A stretch of DNA of 64,000 nucleotides from Amyelois transitella (GCF_032362555.1 NC_083534.1:3519001-3583000); one strand, 5' to 3'. Positions 29,599 to 40,214 are shown, counted from the first letter of the stretch. Translations and numbers: made by a program. Notes: generated from the letters alone by a model not told the origin.

Positions 29599-32500
29599 CT
29601 ATGTTTTTACCACTGGTTTCTTTAACAATCCTGAAAAAAAAAAGAAATAAACATTAATTTTAGTTTGAAAATCTTATACTTCGACGTGTCTCAGTCATTT
29701 ATCGTTCAAACAAATAAACGCGAATTTGTATAGAATTGTATTTAGTGCCATCGCGTTACCGCTAGGTGACGCTGATCAAATCACATACAAATTCGCGTTT
29801 ATTGCATTGACACGTTTGAATCAAGTAACCCCTCAGATGACACGGTCAGATGACACGTGTCTCGGTCATTCATCACGTGTTTCGGTCAGTCAGCACGTGT
29901 TTCGGTCAGTCATCACGTGCTTCGGTCAGTCATCACGTGTTTCGGTCAGTAAACACGTGTCTAAGTCATTCGCCGCGTGTATAAGTAAGTCATCACGTAT
30001 TTCAGTCAGTCGCTGCATGTCTCAGTCAGTCATCACATGTCACGGTCATTCATCACGTGCCTCAGGCAGTCATCACGTGTTTCAGTCAGTCATCACGTGA
30101 TTCGGTCAGTCGCTGCATGTCTCAGTCAGTCATCACATGTCACGGTCATTCATCACGTGCCTCAGGCAGTCATCACGTGTTTCAGTCAGTCATCACGTGA
30201 TTCGGTCAGTCGCTGCATGTCTCAGTCAGTCATCACATGTCACGGTCATTCATCACGTGCCTCAGGCAATCATCACGTGTTTCAGTCAATCATCACGTGA
30301 TTCGGTCAGTCATCACGTGCTTCAGACAGTCATCACGCGTCTCAGTCAGTAATCAAGTGTCTTACTCTTTCATGCAATAACTAATTTATATTTTCTGGAG
30401 TAATGTCGCATGGACATTGGAATATCCCTATGAAAATTTATAGACTTAACGCGCACAAAGTCGAAGGCGGCAGCTAGTGTACAATAATCACCTTATATAA
30501 ATCATTAAGTCCTCTATATTACAAAATCTCAATGTTACATAACATAACCTATAATTACGTCCATATTCTTATGTATTTCCTTTATTAGATTTTATTTATT
30601 TTTTTAGATTTAGCTTTCTCTGTACCTATGTCCCTTTGTATGCTTAAATTTTTGAAACTACGCACCGGATTTCGATGCGGTTTTTTTCAATAGATAGAGT
30701 GATACAAGAGGAAGGTTTATATGTATAATGACATCCATTAAATAGTGGAGAAATACTGTTATTTTTGAGATTTCTAATGTGATGTCGTTAATTATCATTT
30801 GTACACATTGAAATGGTCTACAGAAAAATACGCGATGGTAAATGTCTATCTCTCATGGATATACCACAATATTTTTTTTTGTCATTTACTTTTTACAATT
30901 ATCAGCATTGCATGCGCGAAGACGGGGCGGGTCGCTAGTTAAATATAAATTAAAACTTACTCGGTATACTGGTGATTGGTTTCTGAATTGTTTTAGAGAT
31001 ACCTATAGAGTTCTTCAGATTCGTTGATAACTTTCCTGAAAATAAAATACATACATCTATATAATCACGTCTTAATCTATTGCCGTGTGGTTCCCGGCAC
31101 CAATACAAAATATAATAGGACCAAATAGTGACCGGTTGCTAGCTCATCGCCTAAATGAGGAATCCCAACTTTATAAGCCCTATCCCTTAGTCTCTTTTAC
31201 GGCATCCATGGGTATGAGGTGGAGCGGTCCTATTATTTTCCCTATTAGTGACGGGAACCACACGGCACTAATGTACTAATATTACAGATGCGCAAGTAAC
31301 ACTGTCTGTCTGTAACGCTTTCAAGCCTAAACCACTGAAACGATTTTGATGAAAAATGGTGGACTGATAGAGAATGCCAAACATTAAGTCCACCCTTTGT
31401 ACATTTTGTTTGTGCAATAAAGTTTTATATAAATAAATAAATACTTTTTGACGTAGTTTACTATCTGAAGTTTTATATAAATAAATAAATGTTGTAAGAC
31501 TTACTTGGACTAATTCTTAGCGGGTTTTTCTTCAAATTATTTATAGGTTTCGTCAATTTCTGCGGTATTTTCGTAATAGGCTCCTTCGCTGTGTTGCCAG
31601 CACTCAGCGTTTTAATCAATTTGGTATTGCCAGTACCAATTTTGGGTTTATTATCTATACCCTTTTTCATATTTATATTATTTTTCGCTTGATATTGGGC
31701 ATTATTTGTGGAATTTTTTGAGATTTTCCCATTAATTATTTTAGATTTGGTATTAAATTTATTGCGATCAGGCAAATGAGGTTTTGTTGGTGCGATTTCA
31801 TTCTTTTCAACAGCTTTCGTTATTGTATCATTGTCTTTAGTGAAAGTTGAATTTTTGTTTGAAACATCACCGGATTTTGCCTTCAAATTATTAGATTTTG
31901 TCGTATGTTTATGCGTTTTATCAATGTTATTGATATTTTTTGATTTTTCAACTTCTTTAACTTTAGCGTTGTAAGAATTCGTTGTACCATTATCAGTTTT
32001 GGGTTTCTTAACTGGTATATTAGCTATGTCTTCCGTGTTTTTATTTTTTTTAGCAACCCTCGTTTGCAAGTTGCCATTTTTGTTATTAATGTCTGTATTT
32101 TTACGAGAATTCGTGTCAACTTTCGTTTTATCTCCAACTCCATTATCAACAATAGGTTTATCGGTATTTTTTATAGAATTTTTCTTTTTTTCATCTTTAG
32201 CTGAATTTTTTTCATTTTCATTATTTTTCTCATTAGAAACTATCTTATGAGTTCCTTTCACAGGATTTTTTGCGTCTTTTGTTTCTTTATCAACATTGGT
32301 TTTAGAAATGACACCATTATCAGCTTTATTGGCTTTTCTAGCATCATTCTCCTTCAATTTATTTCCTTCGCCGTTTATTTCAGTTTTTGAACCCGTCCCT
32401 TTAGTTTTGATAACAGCATCTTTATTTTTCACACTTGCAACACTGTCTTTACCGCTTGGATTAATTGCAACTGTACTCTTTACATTGCCAACACTGACTT

Positions 32501-35500
32501 TGCTGCTTAAATAAGTACTATACTCTTTCGTCGAAACAATGTTTTTAGTAGCTTCATCAACTTTATTATTATCTTTAGTAGATTTGGCAACACCTTTATC
32601 ACTTGCCTTAGTTGAAACTTTATTTTTCACACTAGCAACACTGACTTTACTCGAATTAGGCATAATATCTTTCATTGAAGCGGTATCTTTAGTAGTTTTA
32701 TCAACTTTCGTATCTTTAGTAGATTTGGCAACACTATCTTTTCTACCATCAGATGCTTCATTATCTTTATGCAATTCAGAAACATTATCCTTTCTATTTT
32801 TATTCTTTGCATTACCAATGATTTTACCAAACGCATTATCACCCAAAACCTCAGTGTTTACACTGTCACCAACATTACTCTGCCTATCAGCGCTGTCATT
32901 ACCCCTATGCCTACCATTATCGGCCCTCACCCTCATCTTCTTTGGCAGAGATTTAGGGGGCGCCATGATATCGTCGTCTCTCTTCTTACCCTCAGCCGCT
33001 TCCTGATCGAGTGTCGTGCGTCTCTTTCTAAGACTTTGAGCTGTATCCGGATCAGATTCCATGCTCTCGTATAGTTCCTGCGTGGGACCCTTCGCTTCGA
33101 GACACGTGTTTATTATTTTCGAGAGGAGCGCCGTACGCTCGTCCGTTACTATCGACGGGTCGGACAGTTGGCGGTGGTATTGCGTTATAATTTTTATGTA
33201 GGATTCGTCTGAAAGAAAAATATCAATATATAGGTCATAGAAAGCGAATTGGGTGAAAAAAATTATCACTCTCATTGTTTGTTTGTTCGTAAAGTCTGTA
33301 AAATTGGCAATCCATAAAATATATATATAAAAAAAATTTAATATTAAAATCTCATATAAATATATTAATCTGAACAATGTATTCTCTCGTCCACATTCTA
33401 AGTTTGGATAATTGTGAGGTTGACGTTGTTGAAGAAAATGCTGCAGTGCAGTTTGTTACCGCTTCTTTTGCACTGACGCCTTGGAAGCGGCAGTAAACTT
33501 AGTTTTAAATAATTTACTTGACGTCAACCAATGTTGTTAAACCATTCGTTTTGACAATTATTAAGCGATATGAAGTATCCTATAATAATAAATAAAAATT
33601 TTGAATTTGAATTTGTAAATCTATATAATACATATACGGGACAAATCACACGGATTGAGTTAACATCGGAAGTAAATTCAAAACTTGTATTAAGAGATAC
33701 TAACTCAACGATACTATATTATTATATAATAAATACTCCTCATATAGATAAACACACACACCCTATATTGTCCAACTCACCCATATACTCAAGATCGAAT
33801 CTCATACGGTGTTGGAACTGCGTTAATGGCGACCATTTATTCTGCAACGTCCAGCGCACTTCTAGAAGTCCGGCGCATTTCAACACGTACCCGCCTTCGG
33901 ACTGAAAATTATACATACATACATACAATCACGTCTATATGCCTTGCGGGGTAGACAGAGCCTACAGTCTTGTAAAGACTGATAGGCCACGTTCAGCTAT
34001 TTGGCTTTAAGATAGGATTGAGATTCAAATAGTGACAGGTTGCTAGCCCATCGCCAAAAGGAGAATCCCAAGTTTATAAGCCTACCCCTTAGTCGGCTTT
34101 TACGACATCCATGGGAAAGAGATGGAGTGGTCCTATTCTTTTTTGTATTGGTGCCGGAAACCGCACGGCACCTGAAAATTATGGAGAAGAGAATTCATAT
34201 ATTTACTAGCTGGAGTATGATGGGTGTGAAATTGAGTGACCGGATAAGGAACAGCGTGATAAGGGAATGTTGTGATGTGAAAGAAGATGTAGTTACAGGA
34301 ATAGAGAAGGGTATGTTAAGATGGTTCGGTCATGTGGAGAGGATGAATGAAAGCAGGTTGACTAAGCAGATATACAAGGAGTGTGGAGGGAAAGGTCGGA
34401 GTGGGAATACCTAGACAAACGTATCTTGATCAAATTAAGGACGTCCTGGTAAAGGGTCAGGTCAAAAGTACCCGAAGCTGCCGAGCTTGCATGAAGAGAG
34501 TTATGAATGTGGATGAAGCGAAGGAAGTGTGCAGAGATCGTGGCAATGTCTGCCTATCCCTCCGGGAAAGAGGCGTGATGTTATGTATGTATGTATGCAT
34601 GTATAATAAAAAATAGTCTAAGACACTTACCAGCGGCTCCATAAACAATAAGTTATTGTATTTCTCAGCGAGACGGACTAATGTGGTGCGTCTGGAACGA
34701 TGGGCCACTGAATAGCTCCTTAAAACCTGTAAGAAGATAATATATGAAGTACTTTATAATTCAACTAGCTGGTCTTCAGCTACCTGCATACCAAATTTCA
34801 TCATAATCGGTTCAGTAGATTTTGCGTGAAAGAGTAACAAACATCAATACTGACATCCTGACATACTCACAAACTTTCGCATTCATAATATTAGTAGGAT
34901 TTCATGTATTACATATATAAAATCACGTCGTGTGGTTCCCGTCACCAATATAAAAAAAGAATAGGACCGCTACATGTCTTTCCCATAGATGTCGTAAAAG
35001 GCGACTGAGGGATAGGCTTACAAACTTGGGATTCTTCTTTTAGGCGATGGGCAAGCAACCTGTCGCTATTTGAATCTCAATTACATAAAAAAGCCTTACC
35101 AGCTGAACAGCACGTGAAAATGCTTCAATGTAGTTTGTTCCACCGCTTCTTCTACACATGCGCTTTGTTAGAGGTAGTAGATATAAAATTTTACATTTAT
35201 GTTTCATTGACGTCATAATGCGACACCTTGTATACAATTTGAAAATAAATCAAGAAAAAAAAAGAATAGGACCACTCCATCTCGTTCCCATGGGTGTCGT
35301 AAAAGGCGACTAAGGCACTATTTGTATCTCAATTCTATCATTAAGCCAAACAGCTGAACATGACCTATCAGTCTTGTCAAGACTGTTGCCTCAGTCTACC
35401 CCGCTAAGGATATAGACGTGAACATTATGTATGTATGTATATATGTATTGTAATACCTCCACAGCGTCGCTCGGTGTGGTGACATGAGCAAGAGCAGACT

Positions 35501-37502
35501 TCACCAGCTCAACTTCGTGGGGTTTCTTCACGAGAGAAACCTTGACATTCCTGAAGGATGGAGCGCCGAATTTGGCATTCTGGAATAAAAACAGTTTATC
35601 TTACGTATATGTATATAAAATTCTCGTATCACGATGTTCGTTCCTGTACTTCTCCGGAACGGCTTGACCGATTCCCATGAAATTTTGTGAGCATATTGAG
35701 TAGGTCTGAGAATCGGCCAACATCTATTTTTCATACCCCTTAAAAAAAACCATGTTTCGCCATATAAAAAATATTTATATGGCAAAACACGGGACAGCTA
35801 GTAATTTTATAAATTTTAGGCTAGACAAACTTTAAAAAATCTCAAAGCATCAAAATTCACACGCATCAGCTTAATGAGCTGCTAGTGTGTTTAAAGTATA
35901 TATAATACTTCACAGAATGAGGTGCGCAGTGTAATAGCGAAAGCTTATTATAAGTTAAAATTCTTGTTTAATAGTAAAGGATAGGATAAGGAACTCAATA
36001 AATTTACACAATACAAAAGATAACTTTACTTACAGGGTTATGTATGTGAAAATTTATCACAAATGGCACCAGGTCTATGCGGCAGTCTGCTATAACCTCC
36101 CTCCACACACCCGGTTCACTAACTTGGGGTTCGCTGTAACGTAAAGAAATAATATTAGTTCTGTAGCTATCAAAATTTTACATATAAAATCAAGTCTATC
36201 TCTTACAGAGTAGACAGAGCCATCTCGAAAAGACTGAAAGGCCATGTACAGCTGTACCGATTAATGATGGAATTGAGATTCAAACAGTGACAGGCTGCTA
36301 GCCGATTGCCAGAAGAAGAATGTAAAGTTCATTAGCTTAAAAATTTTAACAAACTAGACCAGCCATACTCAACCTTTTTAATACTTGGGCCAAAAACCCG
36401 TTTCCGTCATGGGATCCTGGGCCACAAGCGAGAAATTATTAGGTGTTAAATAATAAGTGAATCAGAGGTAACGGTGTATTTACTTTGTAGATTTTAGCAC
36501 GACGTTTTGCTGACTTTCCAGTTCTTGCTGAAAGCTTTTAAATCTTCTTAAAATAGAACGAAACATGGGAACTTCAAAATCGGCCAATTAAAAAGGCATG
36601 CGGCCCGTGGGCCGCAGGTTGAGTATAGCTGTTCTAGACTATTGATAAGACATTAGAATTTGTGGAAATTAAATTACTCCCCTGATATTAGTCCTGGTTT
36701 GCGTAGTAATTAAGTAACTTACTCAACAATGACTGGATCCGTGACCAAAACGGTGACTTCCGACTGGAGTATTTGCAGGCTGGTGAGTTCCTGAGTGGCT
36801 TGGAGCGATGTCTTGAGATGGGACTGCTGTATCTTCAGCTGGGTTGTAGACGGGCCATTATTCGTGATGTGAAGGTCTGTGTCTGAGTCGGAACTGAAAT
36901 TTTTTAAAGTTATAAATAATCTTCTTATATTGTTCTTGTCAATTCCACTCTGTTAATAAGCCCAGAGTACATGATGGGAAGTCAGGTGTGTGCCCAGTTA
37001 ATATATGGAACCAAAATTATACTCTATGAATGCAGCACAGATTTTTTACATAAAAAATTGCTATTGCACATCTCGGGGGTATCAAGTTCTAGGGTCAACT
37101 TAAATGCCGAGTGCTTTTTTTACGACGAAAGACTGCAGTTTGGCCTTCGTCACTCTAATAACAGAGACACCTAACAAGCTTGGATCATGATTACACATCC
37201 AATTGGATGAATTTGCAGGTGCCTTCATAATATTTTCCCATAACTTTTGAGCACGAGTTAGCATGCCTAAATTTGCAGATGCCTTCATAATATTTTCCTA
37301 CAACGGCACAGCACGAGTTATCATTGAAACTAGTGCACGTAACTCAGAAAATTAAATTTTACCTATCATCTTCTATCGTAGTGTTAGTTCGCCTTTCGAT
37401 GTGAAAATCGGCTATCCTTTTCTCATAATACTGAAGCTCTTGTAACAATTTGTCCTTCCGGGCTAGTAACAATCTTTTCTTTTCATTATTTATATAAGAC
37501 AT
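29599..37502 (-). CDS. CENP-P-like kinetochore protein with long basic tail (eight exons)
   Basis: Exons in transcript order: 37502-37363, 36893-36723, 36133-36034, 35579-35457, 34726-34631, 33901-33781, 33208-31505 and 29630-29599. All have GT/AG borders and matching phases; ~828 residues. CENP-P is a subunit of the inner kinetochore CCAN (CENP-O/P/Q/U module) with an N-terminal coiled coil and two RWD domains. Here residues 1-46 form a Leu/Lys/Glu-rich coil. Exons 2-7 then give the expected order, including F-V-I-N-F-H-I, L-R-S-Y, L-A-E-K-Y and a strand-rich segment V-L-K-C-A-G-L-L-E-V-R-W, to about residue 300. The remaining ~520 residues are a Lys/Asn/Asp/Thr-rich unstructured tail with internal imperfect repeats (V-A-K-S-T-K-D) and basic NLS-like patches (V-K-K-P-K). 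Human CENP-P is near 290 residues, so the tail is extra. The ATG has A at -3. The family call rests on topology and scattered matches, not on a search. Confidence 0.6.
29713..29803. repeat. Inverted repeat beside the minisatellite
   Basis: AATAAACGCGAATTTGTAT at 29713-29731 is perfectly inverted at 29785-29803 with a 53-base spacer; TTCAAAC flanks extend the symmetry. It could form a hairpin. Confidence 0.75.
29855..30360. repeat. 20-bp minisatellite with 100-bp higher-order units
   Basis: About 25 monomers of the type TTTCGGTCAGTCATCACGTG, period exactly 20. From 30011 to 30310 five-monomer blocks repeat three times at 100-bp spacing, each opening with the variant CGCTGCATGT (30011, 30111, 30211). 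Most monomers contain the palindrome CACGTG. The array lies in the last intron of the CENP-P-like gene. Confidence 0.95.
30361..30940 (+). mobile_element. Two Helitron-like remnants
   Basis: 30361-30477 has the CACGCAAAAACTA-like core and ends GGCGGCAGCTAG|T. About 30600-30940 is a Hel-3 type element (GGATTTCGATGCGGTTTTTT core, ending GGGCGGGTCGCTAG|T), related to 44222-44383. Confidence 0.6.
31046..31400. repeat. Rearranged SINE-R and Helitron-like fragment
   Basis: Antisense tail (31046-31080), sense 5' end (31083-31125), antisense body to the 5' end (31126-31268), then a Helitron-like core (ACCACTGAAACGATTTTGAT). Confidence 0.65.
33396..33615 (+). repeat. CR1-3' LINE end
   Basis: Sense copy ending AAAAATTTTGAATTTGAATT, which shows the TTTGAA-type tail, in the intron before exon 7 of the CENP-P-like gene. 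Confidence 0.68.
33628..33772 (-). repeat. SINE-T 3' part
   Basis: Antisense SINE-T body without the tRNA head, ending within 10 bases of the CENP-P-like exon 6 donor. Confidence 0.7.
33913..34171 (-). mobile_element. SINE-R with 11-bp TSD that duplicates a splice acceptor
   Basis: A full-length SINE-R on the minus strand of the contig, in the same orientation as the gene's plus-strand complement. CTGAAAATTAT occurs at 33902-33912 and 34172-34182. Read in the gene's direction this is ATAATTTTCAG, the 3' splice site of exon 6. Confidence 0.85.
34183..34612 (+). mobile_element. RTE-3' LINE fragment with C-terminal RT ORF
   Basis: The longest copy of the LINE end here. Two overlapping frames encode the RT ORF C-terminus (MLRWFGHVERM then [17 protein letters not shown]), separated by a frameshift near 34390. 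It ends in (ATGT)n. Confidence 0.82.
34765..34903 (-). mobile_element. Hel-2 Helitron 5' part
   Basis: Antisense copy lacking the 3' hairpin; it retains GGTTCAGTAG and the TATAATATTAGTAGGATTT end. Confidence 0.7.
34926..35447 (+). repeat. Two SINE-R copies around a LINE-like fragment
   Basis: A truncated SINE-R (34926-35085), a block resembling a CR1 end (about 35100-35253) and a 5'-truncated SINE-R (35254-35447). The last ends in (ATGT)n only about 8 bases from the exon 4 donor of the CENP-P-like gene. Confidence 0.72.
35606..35803 (+). mobile_element. Helitron-like element with CACGGGACAGCTAG end
   Basis: The core CGGCTTGACCGATTCCCATG and the terminal CTAG|T resemble other lepidopteran Helitron-like repeats. 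It lies in intron 3 of the CENP-P-like gene. Confidence 0.6.
36177..36330 (-). repeat. SINE-R, diverged
   Basis: Antisense, 5'-truncated copy with several changes (GACAGGCTGCTAGCCGATTG). Confidence 0.7.
36360..36631. mobile_element. hAT-like MITE
   Basis: Terminal inverted repeats CAGCCATACTCAACC / GGTTGAGTATAGCTG and flanking octamers AACTAGAC / TTCTAGAC (6 of 8 matching) fit a hAT-type target duplication. 272 bp, no ORF. Confidence 0.65.
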
Positions 37503-37640
37503 TGTTATTTTATTAAAGATTTACATTTACATACAATTAAAACAACAACAAAACAAACCGCCATTTATTTTCAAACGATTTCAAATTTGCCGATGTTGCC
37601 ATGCTTTATTCAAAAAGTCTCCCCTCCTGCTTGCTCATAA
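37503..37640 (-). promoter_or_regulatory. 5' flank of the CENP-P-like gene
   Basis: AT-rich leader directly upstream of the start codon, free of recognised repeats. The promoter should lie here, but no clear TATA or initiator stands out. Confidence 0.3.
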
Positions 37641-37820
37641 TACTAGCGAAAAAGCGCAGCTTTATAAAAACTCAACAGAATTTATAAGTCTAGCCATTGG
37701 TCTGATTTTGATGAAACTTAAAAAGTATAAACGATATCTCAATAGATTTGGAAAAAATTATAGGGTTATTATTTTTACGACGAACAACTTATACTTAATA
37801 AATAACATTGCTACTTGGAA

Positions 37821-38119
37821 CTTGCTCGGTCATGTGGAGAGGATGAATGAAAGCAGGTTGACTAAGCAGATATACAAGGAGAGTGTGGAGGGAAAGGTCG
37901 GAGTGGGAAGACCTAGACGAACGTATCTTGATCAAATTAAGGACGTCCTGGTAAAGGGTCAGGTCAAAAGTACCCGAAACCGCCGAGCTTGTATGAAGAG
38001 AGTTATGAATGTGGACGAAGCGAAAGAAGTATGCAGAGATCGTGGCAAGTGGAAAGAGGTAGTCTCTGCCTACCCCTCCGGGAAAGAGGCGTGATTTTAT
38101 GTATGTATGTATGTATGTA
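37821..38119 (+). mobile_element. RTE-3' LINE fragment with intact C-terminal ORF
   Basis: Flanked by TGCTACTTGGAA duplications (37809-37820, 38120-38131). The ORF is open from HVERMNESRLTKQIY to YPSGKEA and a stop just before the (ATGT)n tail, the cleanest copy of this LINE end. Confidence 0.87.
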
Positions 38120-38131
38120 TGCTACTTGGAA

Positions 38132-39990
38132 GACCAATATTTTTAACCCAGTGGGTTATTTATAAAAGCAGCATCTATCTCTTTGAAAGAGCAAAATAAA
38201 ACTGGAAGTTTCAATATAATTGTAATCAAAAAGTTATTAAATCACACCAATTTTCTATTTGTACTTTATCCTCATAAATAAACTACATCTCCCTAGATTT
38301 TGTGGAAAACGCTTAGTCTGGCATCTACGTTAGTGATCGACAACCCGACAACTGTCCTCGTGACTGCGTCAAAGGTCAACGTGACGTTGACACATGATTT
38401 TTTTTTATAAAAAAAAACTGATTTTATACAAAAAACATGAGAAAAACAGACCTATGAAAAATATTATCGGTTATAAAAATAAATATTAAAGAGGTACTTG
38501 TAATGAAAATAGCATTTATTCTTTGGTTATGTATTGTTCATAGTTATCAACTTATCTACATACAATGGGTTAGTGTGTTTTGTATTTCTATAATTAACAT
38601 GATCATTGACCGGCTGCCGAACCAAGCAAGAGACAAAAAATTGCCGGCCAAGTGCGAGTCAGGCTAATGGTTTAAAGGGTCCGTAGTATTTTCGCTCCAT
38701 TCTCAACATCACTACCACCCATTGATCTTCCAAGCTTTCAGATTCACAAGTCGAATCATAAAGCCCGGTTTCCACCACATCGGAGATATGTGAGCTGTAG
38801 GTAGCGGAGATGTGTGCTATGGGAGCTCAAACTCAGTCGAACGCTCTCACGATATCGAATTTGGAGTGCGAGCACCGCACTGCACCGCCCAGCTACGCGC
38901 ATCTACGCTTGCTCGACCGTGCCCCGCCTTTTTGCGTGCGGCACTTGATTTTATTCAATTTAGACATATTATTTCCTCTCCACTTGATCAAATCACAAAT
39001 CTTGTGGGAGATACCCCTTGAATTCCATTCCATTCCACATACGTGCCTCAGTCTACCTGTCCTTCTAGATTCCCGCTAGGCTAGGTGTGATGCCTTGGGA
39101 ACCGCGGCTCCGACGATGTTGAGTCGGAGGTTGTATTTATGCTCCAATCCGTGAAATCGTTGTTTGTACGATTGAGATTCTTTGCTGCTGTTGGCTGAGT
39201 GTGGCAATTTCTTTTTGCGATGATTTATAAGTTAGTGTATACTAAGATAATGAGTACCTAGTAAAAAATACTAGAAGGACGGGTAGAGTGCAGAACATGT
39301 TGAAATTATAAATGTTTTCGCGTTACGGAACCCTGGGTTATCGCATCTTTACTCATGGTCTAGGATAAGCGCGTGCCGTCTCATTTTATCTGAGACTTAG
39401 AACATCTGAGCTAAGGAATCTTAAACCTCTTTAAGTGGAGCTGTACGTCTCTCGAGTTGTAAAAATATTCGTTAATATCCTTAAAAACGACATCCAGTGA
39501 AAATTTGATACATGTATTTACAATACAACATTTTTTTTTATTCATTACGCAGAGGCTGGGCCCATGCTGGGCCCAATTAATTTTTGAACGGTTTTATGAA
39601 ATGTCATTGATGTCATGTCATGGCCCTAATCAAATCAACTGTCAAAGTAATACGTGCTGTCGAACCCTCACCTTTAAAAATTAATATAATAATTACAATT
39701 ATGTCATTATTTGCGATACAATATAATTACATAAATGAGGAAATTGTTCCTGTCTAACTATCATAATTTATATTAAACCTAAATAGTGCAAAAGCCAATC
39801 AGATTCTAATAAGAAGACTATAGTTGAACTAGCGGTTTCAATAACATAATTTAGTGTACTAATTGCTGTAAACATGAGTTTGTAAAGATCATAGTTCGTT
39901 TTCCGCGTGTTCCGTGACTGCGACTAGTGTTTGGGTCAATCAAATGTGTTTATACAACAAATACCTAATTGATAATTAGACACGCGCGTT
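38132..39990. other. Non-genic region with a diverged repeat
   Basis: No credible exon. From about 38636 the segment GCCAAGTGCGAGTCAGG...GGTCCGTAGTATTTTCGC and, near 39314, CGTTACGGAACCCTGGG look like ends of a lepidopteran repeat. Two overlapping ORFs near 38810 are inside it. A TGGGCCCATGCTGGGCCCA palindrome lies near 39556. Confidence 0.4.
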
Positions 39991-40008
39991 ACTACGTGAA
40001 CGGAGACT

Positions 40009-40036
40009 ATGGGGCAGACGGGCAGCGCAATACCCG
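40009..40036 (+). CDS. Possible first coding exon MGQTGSAIP
   Basis: ATG followed by nine codons and a strong donor (CCCG|GTAAGT), phase 1. M-G-Q-T-G-S fits an N-myristoylation start. Upstream sequence is GC-richer than its surroundings and repeat-free. The downstream exon is not found, so this is tentative. Confidence 0.3.
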
Positions 40037-40180
40037 GTAAGTAGTTATTGATATTGTAAATAGAATGTAAGAGGATTAAGTCGGCTTCTATTTCACATTT
40101 TGACCAATTAATATTATCTTAATTGGCAACTAAAAAAAGTCTTCGATTCAGTGAAGTGTTTTGACTTTTACAAAAAGAAG

Positions 40181-40208
40181 ATGATGAAATTAATAGTAAC
40201 ACTGGCAG
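40181..40208 (+). CDS. Possible alternative first exon MMKLIVTLA
   Basis: A short hydrophobic start followed by CAG|GTAAGA, also phase 1 and only 145 bases after the previous donor. It would substitute for the other start in an alternative transcript. Chance is not excluded. Confidence 0.22.
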
Positions 40209-40214
40209 GTAAGA

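Noticed and set aside
29726..30352. Three overlapping ORFs of Ser/Val/His-rich peptide
   Set aside because: They are translations of the 20-bp minisatellite, where one monomer set keeps a frame open by chance; there is no start context or other support.
29855..30360. CRISPR-like array
   Set aside because: The repeats are contiguous 20-mers with no spacers, in a eukaryotic intron.
31473..31504. Stop codon at 31473 as the end of the CENP-P-like protein
   Set aside because: A strong GTAAGT donor lies just before it, and the tail after it is repeat-like. An in-phase terminal exon with a poly(A) signal is present at 29599-29630. The unspliced end remains a possible isoform.
31999..33074. Plus-strand ORFs opposite the CENP-P-like tail
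   Set aside because: They are antisense shadows of the Lys/Asn-rich exon, whose complement is rich in Leu, Phe and Ser.
33740..33928. Minus-strand 62-codon ORF as an independent gene
   Set aside because: Its middle part is exon 6 of the CENP-P-like gene, bounded by CAG and GTGAGT in the right phases.
38810..39079. Two overlapping plus-strand ORFs, 89 and 69 codons
   Set aside because: They sit inside what looks like a diverged interspersed repeat, overlap in different frames, and lack splice or domain support.
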